Source of the DNA: Valencia hispanica
Taxonomy: Eukaryota > Chordata > Actinopteri > Cyprinodontiformes > Valenciidae
Reading direction: 5' to 3'
DNA length: 64,000 nucleotides
NCBI GenBank assembly: GCA_963556495.2
Contig: OY747710.1
Span: forward strand, 36,911,000 to 36,974,999
In this document: positions 49,197 to 60,900 of the stretch, piece by piece
How the letters are laid out: each line of letters starts with the position of its first letter
How positions within the stretch are numbered: the first letter of the stretch is position 1
Translations under genes and position numbers: made by a program
Notes under the pieces: model-generated
What the model saw: the letters and a program-made list of their open reading frames with translations, nothing else
Told to the model about the DNA's origin: nothing
Databases searched by the model: none

Positions 49197-49270
49197 TTAA
49201 TATCAAATATCAGTATTGGTGCAAACTTTTAGATCGGTGCATCTCTACTTTTGACTCGGACTTCATGGGA

Positions 49271-50118
49271 CACAGGTGTCAAGTTCCAGTCTTTGAGGGC
49301 CATTGTCTAGCAACTTTTAGAAGTGTCCCTGCATCAACACACCTGAATCAAATAATGAAGTCATTAATAGTCCTTTTCCATTCCAAAGAACCGAGAGCCT
49401 GTTCGAAGCTGGAGCCTGGGCTGGTGATGGAGCCAGAGCTTTCACAAAACCTCCTTTGTTTTCCATAACAAGGAGCCAACTTGGAGCCACTGTGAGCTAC
49501 GGCATTGCGTCATCGAAGCTTCACTTCAGAAGTCACGCGGGAAGCCGCTCGCCAGAAATAATGCAGACGCAGGAGAAGAAAAACCATGACAACAAAGATG
49601 GATTACTTCGTCGGAGTGCAGATGTTAATCGTCGCTTTACAAGCATTTGTTGCGATACAGCGGCTAAAGGCATCGCTGTTGCAGTTACTGTCGACAAGGC
49701 AACGTCCTCCTGTGACCACTGCTCCTTAGTCTGCATGTTTTCAACAACAACAACAAAAAAACATTCCCAGCAGTCTGGATTTAAATATGGTGCTCTTCTA
49801 TTGTGTAGGCTGTAAATCCCTCCCCCTTCCCCCATGACATTGTGAGTGCTTGGATAGCTCCACTTTGGACCCCCACAAGAGTGGTGCCAGAGTAGCACCA
49901 GTTTCTGGCTCTCTGAGCTGGTGCTCGCGGGAATCGAAAACGAAAACACTGGAGCTTAGTCAGCACGGGAGCTCCAGCTCCGCCTCAGTGGAAAAGGGCT
50001 GTAACAAGTCTCCGAAGAACCATTTTGTTTGGTTATTTAATTCAGGTGTGTTGTACCAGGGACACATCTAAAAGTTGCAGGAAACTGGCCCTCAAGTATT
50101 CCAGTTTGACACTCCTGT
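49271..50118. mobile_element. hAT-type MITE, split by a second MITE
   Basis: The left part ACAGGTGTCAAGTTCCAGTC...TTTTAGAAGTGTCCCTGC and the right part ending CCAGTTTGACACTCCTGT are the two ends of a very common fish hAT MITE. Between them lies 49369-50000. No clean 8-bp duplication is visible. Confidence 0.72.
49369..50000. mobile_element. Inner MITE, 632 bp
   Basis: Ends AGTCCTTTTCCATT (49369) and its near complement AGTGGAAAAGGGCT (to 50000), with subterminal GAGCTCCAGCTCC motifs. It is inserted in the hAT MITE. Superfamily uncertain. The frames at 49456-49949 show no family features. Confidence 0.6.
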
Positions 50119-50239
50119 CCTATGATGTGCTACCTTTCTGTCCACCTTTTCATGTGCTCACTAAGAAAATGGCCAAACTGAGAGACAACATTCAAAATGC
50201 CAAGAAATTTACCACTGTGTGGTGATCAAGTAATTCATT

Positions 50240-51295
50240 TTGCCAGATACCAAATCAATGTACGCATGTACAAAAAATTATACAAGTAATTCATCATCAC
50301 CACAGGCTTCTGTCACCTAAGACTGAATGAGCGCTACAACCCGTTTGAGCCCCTCCCACTGGTACCGCTCCTCTACCTCCAGCTGTTGCTCTAGTTCAGC
50401 TTTCAGTCCTGGTGCAGTGGCTGATGATGCTGAGGTCATGGTAGCACACTGATGCGATGATCTGAGCTTTCCTCATGGTCACACATGTGTTCAGAATGTT
50501 TCCAGTCAGAGAAACCCCTAATAAACTGGTTTTGATTCATTCCACATAACATGCAGGGAAAACTAAAGACATTACCAGTGATCGGTGAATATATGATCCA
50601 GTCTGGAGAGAGTTTTACTCCACTTGGGAAGTGACAACACAGCAGATCATAAGAGCGCACTTTACCGCTCAAAGCCTGATCACGGGATGAAGCTAGATAT
50701 CTTTGGGTCCGATTTGGAAAAGCAGCAGCTCCACAATTAATAACAGCTTGAGTATCTTCATTAACTGTCCCTCACAATGTTGCCTCCCACACCAGATCGC
50801 TAGCCTCAGCTTGTGTTGTAAAGCTAACAGCCTCCTCTGAACAACAATTGATGTACCATTATCAACAATGTCTTCATCTTCTTCCTGATTTTCCTCTATA
50901 TGTTTTACAAAGAACGTGTCAAGAGATGGCATTTTTCTTAATTAACACGTCTTCTTATTGTTCTCTCTTTGATGTATAGAAACCGCATTTTTTAAAATCA
51001 CAGCTCATTTTTGATTCTCTGACGACTACTCCCACTGTCCGGTGGGGATGGTCAGTGGAGCTCTACTTGCTTGGTTAGGGTCCATGTTACCATGGTTTCC
51101 ATAATTGCGCTATGCCAATGATTTAACCCTGTTAAGGTTAAAAAATAGTGTGAGTCTTAATTGTTATTTCTGCCATGCCACACACAACCAATGCCATATT
51201 TGAAGACTAATTTTCTTTAATTTTAAACTGCTCATGTGGGCCCTCCAGTGGGCATGGGCCGCTGGGGCTGTGCCCATAATGCACATTGGATAATC
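50240..51295 (-). mobile_element. hAT transposase relic with TTF-type zinc-finger N-terminus
   Basis: Minus-strand pieces: a start MPSLDTFFVKHIEENQEEDE (50932), then QIGPKDI (about 50700), and in the next frame VKLSPDWIIYSPITGNVFSF and PCMLCG with FSDWKHSEHMCDHEESSDH (50670-50440). The last piece is the TTF-type zinc finger found at the N-terminus of ZMYM/hAT transposase-like proteins. The dimerisation and catalytic regions are missing. 51230-51295 (GCCGCTGGGGCTGTGCCC, GGATAATCCGGCC) looks like the element's 5' terminus. Confidence 0.68.
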
Positions 51296-51302
51296 CGGCC
51301 TT

Positions 51303-52676
51303 ACCATGGGGCAAAAAAGTATTTGGCAGCCATTGATTGTGCAAGTTGTCCCACTTAAAAATGAGAGAGGTCTGTAATTTTCATTATGGCTTCACTACAA
51401 CTGTGAGAGACAGAATAAAAAAAAACCCAGGAAATCACATTGTATGATTTTTAAAGAATTTATTTGTATAATGGTGCAGAATATAAGTATTTGGAATGTA
51501 TTTGTAATGTAACCTTGGTTGGCATTGGCAATGAAAGAGGTCAAACGTTTCCTGTAGGTCTTCACCAGGTTTGCACACACTGTAGATGGTATTTTAGCCT
51601 ATCTTTCCGTGCGGATCTTCTCTAGAGCTGTGATGTTTTGGGGCTGCCACTTGGCAACACACACTTTCAACTCCCTCTATAGATTCTCTATTGGTTTGAG
51701 GTCTGGATACTGGCTAGGCCTCTCCAGAACTGCTGAAGAAAAAAAGGAGGTTTTTGCCCCAAATCTCACAATGCATGGCCCAATTCATCCTTTCCTTAAT
51801 ACTGATCAGTCGTCCTGTCCCCTTTTGCAGAAAAGCAGCCCCTAAGCATAATGTTTTCACCCCCATGCTTCACACTGGGTATGGTGTTCTTGGAATCCAA
51901 CTCAGCATTCTTCCCCCTCCAAACACAGAGAGTGAAGATTATACCAAAGAGTTCTATTGTGGTCTCATCTGACCACATGAAATTCTCCCAATTCTCCTCT
52001 GGATCATCCAGATGGTCTCTGGCAATCCTTAGACAGGTCTGGACATGTGCTGTCTTAAGCAGGTGGCCCTTTCGAGCGCTGCAGTATTTTAATCCATGAT
52101 GACGTAGTGTGTTACGAATAGTAATCTTTGTTACAAGGGTCCCAACTATCTTCAGGTCATTGGCTAACCCCCCTCTGTAATTCTGGGCCTTTTCCTCACT
52201 GTTCTCAAGATTATGTGTACCCTACGAGGTGAGATCTTGCATGGAGCCCCAGGTCGTGGGAGATAGTTATCTTGTATTTATTTATCATTTTATTTATTTG
52301 TATTTATTTATACATTTTCTAATAATTGCTCCAAAAGTTAATCTCTTCTCACCAAGCTGCTTTCCTATTGTAGATTGGCTCATCCCAGTCTTATGAAGGT
52401 GTACAATCTTGTTCCTGGTGTCCTTAGGCAGCTCTCTGGTCTCGGCCATGGTGGAGATTGGAGTCTGACTCTTTGAAGGTGTGGACAGGTGTCTTTTATA
52501 CAGATAACGAGTTCAAACAGGGTTCCACTAATACAGGTAATGAGTGGAGGACAGATTTTAACATTCTGTCTCTCACAGTTGTAGTGTACCTATGATGAAA
52601 ATTACAGACCTCTCATCTTTCTTAAGTGAGACAGCTTGTACAATCGGAGGCTGCTAAATACTTTTTTGCACCACTT
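51303..52676 (-). mobile_element. Tc1-like element with long inverted repeats, internally deleted
   Basis: Inverted ends of about 110 bases: GGGGCAAAAAAGTATTTGGC at 51308 and the complement of AGCAGCCTCCGATTGTACAA up to 52676. Minus-strand transposase has the N-terminal part (52455 downward, complement of CTCGGCCATGGTGG) and the first catalytic motif as [12 protein letters not shown] (51978), followed by the glycine-rich motif region. A segment containing the rest of the catalytic domain is missing and frames are broken. Confidence 0.85.
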
Positions 52677-54745
52677 CAAGGAAACTAATGTCGATAATAA
52701 CTGAACCTCACTTCTAAAAATCCAACCTAACTTTTTCCACATATTTATTGTTTATTTTATGTCAATTCCTGCTGGAGTGTCTGCTGCTAAAAATGCTCAA
52801 TCTTAATCTCACTTGACCAAAGCCAGTGTTCCAGGTAAAGTCCCAATAAAGTCCAAGAAACTCCACATGGTTGCGTTTGTGATGGTAGAGCCTTATCCAC
52901 TTGAAAAAGTATACTTTTAAAAAAATGCTTTAGTTATAGTTATTTTACTGGGATTGTTAATGGTATTCATAATTTTGCTACATTACAAATTAATGTATGT
53001 AAAAGTTTACTTTTTTTAGTATTGTGCTACTAATAATAACTTCATGTTGGATACCAATAAATATCGCCAGGACTGTATTTGAACACACATGATCATGTTT
53101 ATACATGATCAAGAAAAAGAAAAACTATAAATCTGCAATATCCTTTTTGGAAAACAAAACACATCTTTGTTCGCACATATATCTAAAATCTGAATGCAGA
53201 ATGTGAACCTGAACAAATAACCCAGCAGCACTCCCACGTTCACCCCACCGTGAATCCCATCTTGTTTTCTCCACTGCAGTCATACGGTAGAATACAAATA
53301 TTCAAATATGTGTTTGGCATTTTCACCACAACTGTCAGATGAATAATTCAGGCCTAATCTTCACAGGATGGCATGAATTGAACATACAGTACATCTCTCA
53401 GATGTTGGCCATCTCTGTCTGCTGCATGGTAAAGCCCTATGATCAACACATGAACAGTTTGCTGCTTTGACCCGGTCTCTCCTTGACTTTTAATGTTCAT
53501 GTACGTGGAAGGTGCGATCATTAAAAAGCCGAGCGGCGATGTAAGAGGGCCAGAATGAATATAATCAAAAGATGACCCCCAGGCTTATCTGTCTTCTTGG
53601 CCTCTCTGTCCTTTCATTAATAATATCTATAGCCCGTTAAGCCCTTCATGAGTGTTGCTAGAGTGTCTGGAAGCTCTCTAATCCCTGCGTTGCTCTTTAT
53701 TCCGTCCATGACGCTCATCCCCTCTGTGTCAGATCCTGAAACCTTGTTAATCCCCTGGTGGCAGCACACATGGGGCCCCAGCTGTCGTATCCCATGCTGC
53801 GCTGCTTCTTGCCCTGCTAATTTGTGGCCCTGCTTGGGATGCTGTTGATGTCACCCGGCCCCATCCAGTCCAGTAACTTTTTTCTATTTATTTAATTCTT
53901 GCTCTCTTTCTCACAGCTCCCCTTTGTCTCCTGGTTTCTCCCTTTGCCAAGTCTTGCTCTTTCTCCAAACTGATGATAAAAACTCCCAGCTGGCACCAAG
54001 TGAATGTTGTTTTTTTTTCTCACTCTTGTATTAAGAGCTGATGGCCTTTTTTCTTAAAGGTCCAACTTTACAAATCTGCCACAGAGCATGTCCTTCTCTC
54101 CACCAAAAGCTGAACAGAAGTGCAGTGGAGGAGGTTGAGATAAATGTTTCACAGAGGGCAATTTGGACTGAGGAACTGAGATCACACAGACAGAGCGTTT
54201 GAAGGATGGCACATTAAAACATCCTAAAGTTTAATTAGGAGAAATTGACAGTGCAACATAATGCAGAGCATAGCTTTCTCTGACTTTTTTTTTTTTTTTA
54301 AGAGGAAGGAGGTAAGAAGGGGCAGAGAGGAAGGGGAAGGGTGGAGGCTGGGTGTGTGGGGTGGATGATTAGCACTGTTTGTTGTTTGTCCAAGATGTTC
54401 AGCTTTCTGGAGAAATCGGGCTGCAGAGACACTATAGACACCTTGGTATGACCTGATCAGTGATCTCCTCGCCCAGGTGGAACATAGAAGATTGATCTGC
54501 ACATATGAAAATGATCACGACAGTGCTGTGGAAAAGGTGTTTTGTTCATTTTGGTATATGCCCTGCAAATGTTTTGGCTTGTATGGGAAATCTTCAGCCT
54601 CAATACTAGATTTCTGGGACAGCCGAGGGGTTCCTGGAAGTGTCAGAAAAAATATCTACCAGGTAATTAGCATGTCACCCATCATACCTGAGTTAGGTTC
54701 AACAAACAGTCAACATAGTGTGATATTCCTCAAACCAGACTCAGT
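52677..54745. other. Single-copy-looking non-coding sequence
   Basis: No gene found. 53440-53660 stands out as mixed-composition sequence with possible TCF-like (AATCAAAAGATG) and GATA-type (CTTATCTG) sites. A T run is at 54288-54300. The remainder is AT-rich and featureless. Confidence 0.42.
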
Positions 54746-54749
54746 GTTC

Positions 54750-55768
54750 ATCTCCCTAGAACTTTTTCATATTTTGTCACATTACAGCCTCATTACAGCC
54801 TCTTTTATTGGAATTCCATGTGACAGACCAACACAAAGTGATGCATAACTGTGAAGTGGAAGGAAGAGGATTCAAGGATTTATATATTTTCTAAAATAAA
54901 AAATCTAACCACTGTTACACATATTTCTGTTCAGTCATCCTTAGTCAACACTAATGCAACCTTTTAATACAACTACAACCTTTTTGGGTATGACTCTACT
55001 AACTTTGTACATCTAGCGATTTTGCCCTTTACTGCAAAACAGCTCAAGCTATGTCAGACTGGATGGAGACGGTCTGTGAAGCTTGTAACAGATTGTCAAT
55101 TGGATTTCAGTCTGGAGTTTGTCTGGGTCAATTCAACCCGTGTACATTCCTCTAGACATCTGGACATCCGTTATAGTTCTAGCAGCCTGTTTAGGTTTAC
55201 TGTCCTGCTGAAAGGTAAAAACTCCATCCTAGTCTCAAGTATCGTGCAGCCCCTAACATGTTTTTTTTTACAGTATTTGCTCTCTGAAGAAAAGAGGATG
55301 GTGTTTTCAGTTGCAAGTTTTTAGATTCCCTCAAGGTGTTGTAGGTTGGCCAAAAATTTCAGTTTTGGTTACATCAGACAAGAGCGGGTGTTTCCTGGGT
55401 CCCTTGTATAGCGTGTGGCAATGCAAACCATGTATTGGTACTCTTGTAAAAAGGCCAGATTTGTAGAGTGCATGGCTAATAGTTGTCCTATCATCCAGTT
55501 CTCTCTCCTGAGCTGCAGCTCCTCCAGAGTTACCATGGGCCTCTTTGCTGCTTCCGAAGGAAAGTGGTTGCACTGGATTTTAAGGGGACTCACCACAAAT
55601 GCATGTTGCTCTTTTATTTTTAAGAAAATGGGTAAACCATTTATCCTTTTCATTCTTCTTCACAAACTATACAATGTTGTGTGTTGGCCACCAAGTTTTT
55701 GGTCATAACATAAAAAAACAATTGTGAAAAAGTTCAAGGGTTGTTAATACTTCTGCAAGGTGCTGTGG
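54750..55768 (-). mobile_element. Tc1-type relic
   Basis: Left-end phrases TTTTTCATATTTTGTCACAT and GGAATTCCATGTGACAGACC and the right end TAATACTTCTGCAAGGTGCT (55745-55764) match the Tc1 family seen at 13015-13830. Minus-strand transposase-like residues (AKRPMVTLEELQ) lie near 55530. Frames broken. Confidence 0.72.
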
Positions 55769-56925
55769 CTGTTTTGGGGAAGTTGGGAGCACCTGAGTGA
55801 TGTGTAAAGACAGTTAAATCACTGATAATTGGCCAAGAAATGTCAAGATGGTCTCAGGTTTTGGATTGGTTGGTATCCAAATGTTGTTTACCCTGTTTAA
55901 CATCAGAGGAGAGGAAATAATTGTTTTATCAGTGCACGATTGATGAGCTATCCCCGCCAAGCCACAGATATGCTAAGGTTCTTCTGTGCTGTTTGTGGAA
56001 ATGATAAAATATCATTTCTCTTTATCAGGTGTAAGATCCCTGTTTGCTAGAGCTTAATACATTGTTTATAATTGTGCGGTGCTGATTGTGCCAAACACTA
56101 AAAGACTACTCCGGTGAAATAGTAGTAGCAGCGGCCCCTAACAGAGGCATTTACTTACAGGAGCAGCTGTCACTGCCTGAAGATGCTGCCAGAACCCTGA
56201 TTATTTTTGTGCTCGGGTTCTCTAAAATATAAATGGCTAAAGGTATTGTAGCAATAACTTAAATGAAAGTTGACTTGTTTTTTTGAGCAACACATACTCT
56301 TTAAATGTAACTTCACAAAAAAATCCACTTTGGTATTTCCTGCATCAACTGTTATTCAGGTCTCTCTTCAGATATTTACTTAAACGTTACATATTTACTC
56401 ATGTTGTTTCTGCTTCGTGCTTTATTTGTCTTTCTGGGATCTCATTATTTATTCTGTTATCTCATACTTGGCTGTGTTATACTAATGTTTTCCCCTAGTT
56501 TGCCTGCTTCACGGCAGACACATTTACTCAAGTCCAAAGGCCGCATTCCATTTTGATTAAGTTCGGGTGTTGCACCCGCTCTAGCCAGCAACCAACACCC
56601 AGAATGAATATTTAGCCCCTTGATAATATGCATTTGTCTTACTTGTTTAAGTCAAAATGTCAGATGCGTCAGATACACTAATTGGTGAATTGGTTAACTT
56701 CATTTCCTTTTTCTACTTTAGTCCTGGCCTGGCTTTCTTATCAGCTCACTTGGAGCTTGTTTGTAATTTATTTCCCCCATGTAGTCCACAGTTGGAGCTA
56801 AAATTACTTACCCCACATTATGCAACTTATGTTTATTGGCAAACTACACAAACTAGTAGCTGTAATAAATAAAACAAAAATATTTGAAAACGCTGTACAC
56901 AGCTCATATTTTAAGTGGTTTCTCC
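55769..56925. other. Unannotated AT-rich sequence
   Basis: No gene or repeat family recognised. Short frames at 56283 and 56657 have no features. Confidence 0.4.
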
Positions 56926-57950
56926 AAACTAACCACAGAATGCCAGGTTAAGGTATTGCTGCAGTCTGCAGAATTATTCAACCACTTAATGACAAGCCTC
57001 TTTGCTGCTTGCTAAAGCACATGTTTTTCTGTTTGAAGCTGCTACAAACACGATACATAACCAGATGACACCTTTTTGGCAGCAATCCTGAGAAATCTCA
57101 GCCCACTTCTCATGAGAAAAGGCCTTCATGTTTACCGATATTCTTAGATTTCCGTGCATAAAACGTCTTTTTAAAATCCTACCAGAGCGTTTTAACAGCA
57201 TGACTCTTCACTCCAGGGTTTTATGATACCTGATTGAATCCATCTTGCTCTCTACATGCTGTGGGTTCTCTGTGCCAGAAGAAGCAACAAAGCCCCAGAG
57301 CACTACTTAGCCAACACCATGCTTCACTGTAACGATGGTGTTCTTGAATGCTTAATATTTCCTCTTCCAGACTATTTATTCATATGCCTGAAAGCTCCCA
57401 GCTTTGATTCATCCTTCAAGAGTTAAAAAACCCTCTGGGCTTATTTCTATAACTGAGCTGACTCTTTTTTGTTTTAGGTCTGTAGTGGGTGGATATTTTG
57501 TCCAACTTTCTGTGGAACCTCAAACTTCCTTGGCTCGTGTCACCAAGTCTTCCTGCAGGTCCTTTGCAGTCAGTTGAGAGTTTTCACTACCTGCCTCAGT
57601 AATGTGGTTGCAGTTAGTTTATAGCCGCCATCATTCTGCCAGGTCCAGGTGGCGTAGTCACTGTTATTTCCCTTTGAACTCTCAAGCAATGCATCCAACC
57701 GGATCTCCAGGAACAATCAGGGCCTTAGCTAACTTTTCTTATCCTTTTTCTTTTTGCTCTGGTCGGAACCACTTTTCTAACATGCAATGAAACATTTCCA
57801 TCAGCAGTCGAGGTCTTTGAGGTTTTCTGTCTTAGTAACTCTGGATTCCATCAGTGAATCCCTCTGTGGTTGAATCTCATGTGGCTGAGCCCACAGCTGT
57901 TTGCCTTGGTGCGCTGTTACGAGGAATTCTGGTCAGAGAGGTAAATAATT
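56926..57950 (-). mobile_element. Tc1/mariner-family relic, older
   Basis: 57240-57350 (AAGCAACAAAGCCCCAGAGC and CCAACACCATGCTTCACTGT) is the complement of the Tc1 region before the second catalytic Asp; upstream minus-strand sequence is decayed. The ends are only guessed from sequence drift (AGAATTATTCAACCACTTAA near 56970). Confidence 0.55.
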
Positions 57951-60900
57951 TTGAGACTACAGTAATCACCGAAAGTTGGATATAGTGCTAGTTTTGCATA
58001 AAGTTCTTGTAATGTTGGTTCATAATAATTTGAATATGAATGTGCCATTATGTTGTCAGCCGTCAAGTCTCTGCTTTCTTTGTGTTTCTTTGACAACAAA
58101 ACTGGGTAATGGTTTCTCTGCTGCATGCTTTCTTTATCTCTAGATTAAGAGATTAAAGTTTGGCTCCAGGTCAAGTTGCCCCCTTACCAATTCATACCCA
58201 TATTTTGCACTTCGTTTGTATTTCCTCTCAGCCTTCTTCCGTTTTATACCTGTATACACAGCATTTCATATTTATGGACTAACATTACGCAGCATTTCAT
58301 TTCAGGTGCTGGTTATTTTACCCCTTGGACATTTTTTCGTTTCGGTTTAACCAGGTGTTGTTGTCGGTCATATTTCATAAAAGTCAACTCATCCAAATAG
58401 GGATCAGACCTTAAATAAATGGTAATAGACTGTAATACATGTATTTAGATAACGAAATCCACTTGAAATGATTGAAGACAAGATCTGTGCCTCTATTTGA
58501 TCATTTATTCACAGTATTCATCAAAGTACTTGACTGCAGCAAAACCCTTGCTTTGTCCAGGAAATTGAGGTAGAAGGGAACGAAATCGAAGCGTGTAGGT
58601 AAAACATCAGGTATGAGATGGCAAAGGAGCAAATCGACCCATTGTATTCTAATTCTGTTTTAATTCTTTGGGTAGGCAAGGAACAATTATAAATCATACA
58701 TCAAATTTATTTTTTGGATTAAGTTAATTTTGTACTATTTTACTGAAACTGAGAGTTTGTGGTTTTAACCCACATTTGGGCCATCTTTCTCTTAGAAAAT
58801 GTCCCAGCTATCACCCCTGAAAAAACCAAAACAACTCTGAGTGATCTCCTGGTACATATGAACGACTTTACCGTATTGTTTCAGGTACGGGTAATTAAAT
58901 GAAGCACAGAGAGAACTATATACCTGCTTTAGTCCACCTTTTTCTCTCTACCGTTGCTGTTTGAGAAACCTCAATGTTCCCAAACTGCAGAGTTTAGTGA
59001 TGAATGGAAGTCTCTGTTTAGTTTTGGTGTCCCTTTTTAAAGTTGCACTACAGAACATTGCATCTCACTCTTAATTCCATACAAACCACACAAAAACAAC
59101 GCTGTGTTTGTTTTGATGCATGCCGAACCGTCAGGGCTGTGCCGGATATTCACGGTATCTATTGCACCCCTAGTTATTTTAAATAAATACATTGTGCCAG
59201 CATCATACATTTCAAAGTTTGTGTAGCAGAAAAAAAACAAACTTTTTAGGAGAGTGACTCAGTCCTAACTTTTACTCCCTGGATAATAAAAAGTGTGAAC
59301 TCTGCAGGGATTTCTGAAGTTTGCAAAGAGAATTCGATCACGTTCACTCCGAGGAGTCGGAGTGAAACAGAGGCCGACAGGATGAAAGGACGATGAAAGA
59401 GACAGAGAGAGACCAAACAAAAGATAGCGGTGAAAATGGGAGTCGGCGTGCCGAGCAAAGATGCTGGAAGAAAGCACGAGGAGCTGACCCCATTCCCAAC
59501 TCCTTTCACTGTGGCCTGATCAATGTGACATGCGTTGCTATTGCTGCTCTTGTGTCTGGGCCTGCCATCCTTTCTTTTCACTGTTGCCTCTGTACTGCCA
59601 GTCATAATCACAGCCTCTCTCTAAAGCGCCGGGGCTGGGAGCACCACGCTGCTCCTCTAGCTGCCGTCCCCTCTTCTGGACCAAGAGTCACGAAAGAGAA
59701 ATAAGACCGAGAAGTCAATGATAATTTTCCAACTGTCACTCACTCCCAGTGGATTTTCTCCACTGCTCTGTGAGGCCCCAGGATTATCTCCAAAGGCTGT
59801 TGGTTTATTCGAGGTCAGGATAAATATGCACAAATCCTGCACACAGTTACAGAACTGAGAGGTTGGAAAAGTTATAGAAAACGTTATGTGTGGGTGAAGT
59901 TTGTGAAGAGTGATACATCACATTCTTCTGGTAAGACCGAGAGACGCAGAGAGAGGAGAAGTTACAGAGTTCAGGTCAAAGTGACACCGCACACATTTGC
60001 AACTGTGTAATAAGTGGGTGGATATTTGCCAAAAAGCAACTCCAAAAGTATTTCCTTTATTTAATTGGTGGGCATACTTTGTTCTGTGAACACTCAATTA
60101 AACCCCCCATTCTTACTTCCTCTTCTTCCACAGCTTATTCCCACATGTAAACAGATAGAACCAATTCTGCTTCTCATCTGCTAATGCAGCACAATGCAAC
60201 GGTAAATCGCCAAATTATGCAGTGTAACTCTAGCCAACACTGTGTGATCAATTTTTTCCCCGTTTGTTTTCTTCCCCCCTCGCTTTGCAGGAGAGAATCG
60301 TTCTCTAACAACTCTCCATCCCCCTCTCCCTGCTGTCTGAATGGAAAAACGGAGCACGCTCAGTGTTTGCTGACAAGAGTTCCTAATTTCTCCTAGGCAT
60401 CATGCATCTGTTTAAGTTTGACAACCAGAAAGTGGCTCCCGGTACCATCGCAGCCGCAGAGGATTGAAGTGGTGAAAAGTGAGAGCTTTAAACAGCCAGA
60501 CAGTGAGAGGAGAGGGCCGACGGGGAAAGAGAGTGAGAGAAAATGACAAGAAATGAAATAGAATGCTATAGAGGGCAATGTGCACAATGGTAGGAGCTCA
60601 TGTCAACCCACTGTTTTTTTTTTTTTTATTATTGAAAGAAAGGGTTTAACACTGTAACAGTGTGTATATGTACTCCTGAAACAAAGGGTCAGGGTTTCAC
60701 AGAAAAGCTCAACGGGATGTGGGTGCACATCCAAGGTATGCGTTTCTTTCAGGCACTGTGCTTTAACGTAAACACAACTTTCAACATTCCTACAGTGTGG
60801 CATTAAAAGCTTCTGATCTGTGCATTACGTCAGATGCTGACATGTGCTCAAGTTGCGCAGGAGTGAAAATGCTGACTGAACATTTTCACATGGTTATGTT

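Noticed and set aside
49456..49949. Overlapping frames of 119 and 138 codons
   Set aside because: Located in a MITE; both strands open by chance, no homology.
59246..59704. Overlapping frames of 121 and 103 codons on opposite strands
   Set aside because: No start context, splice signals or family motif; chance frames in non-coding DNA.
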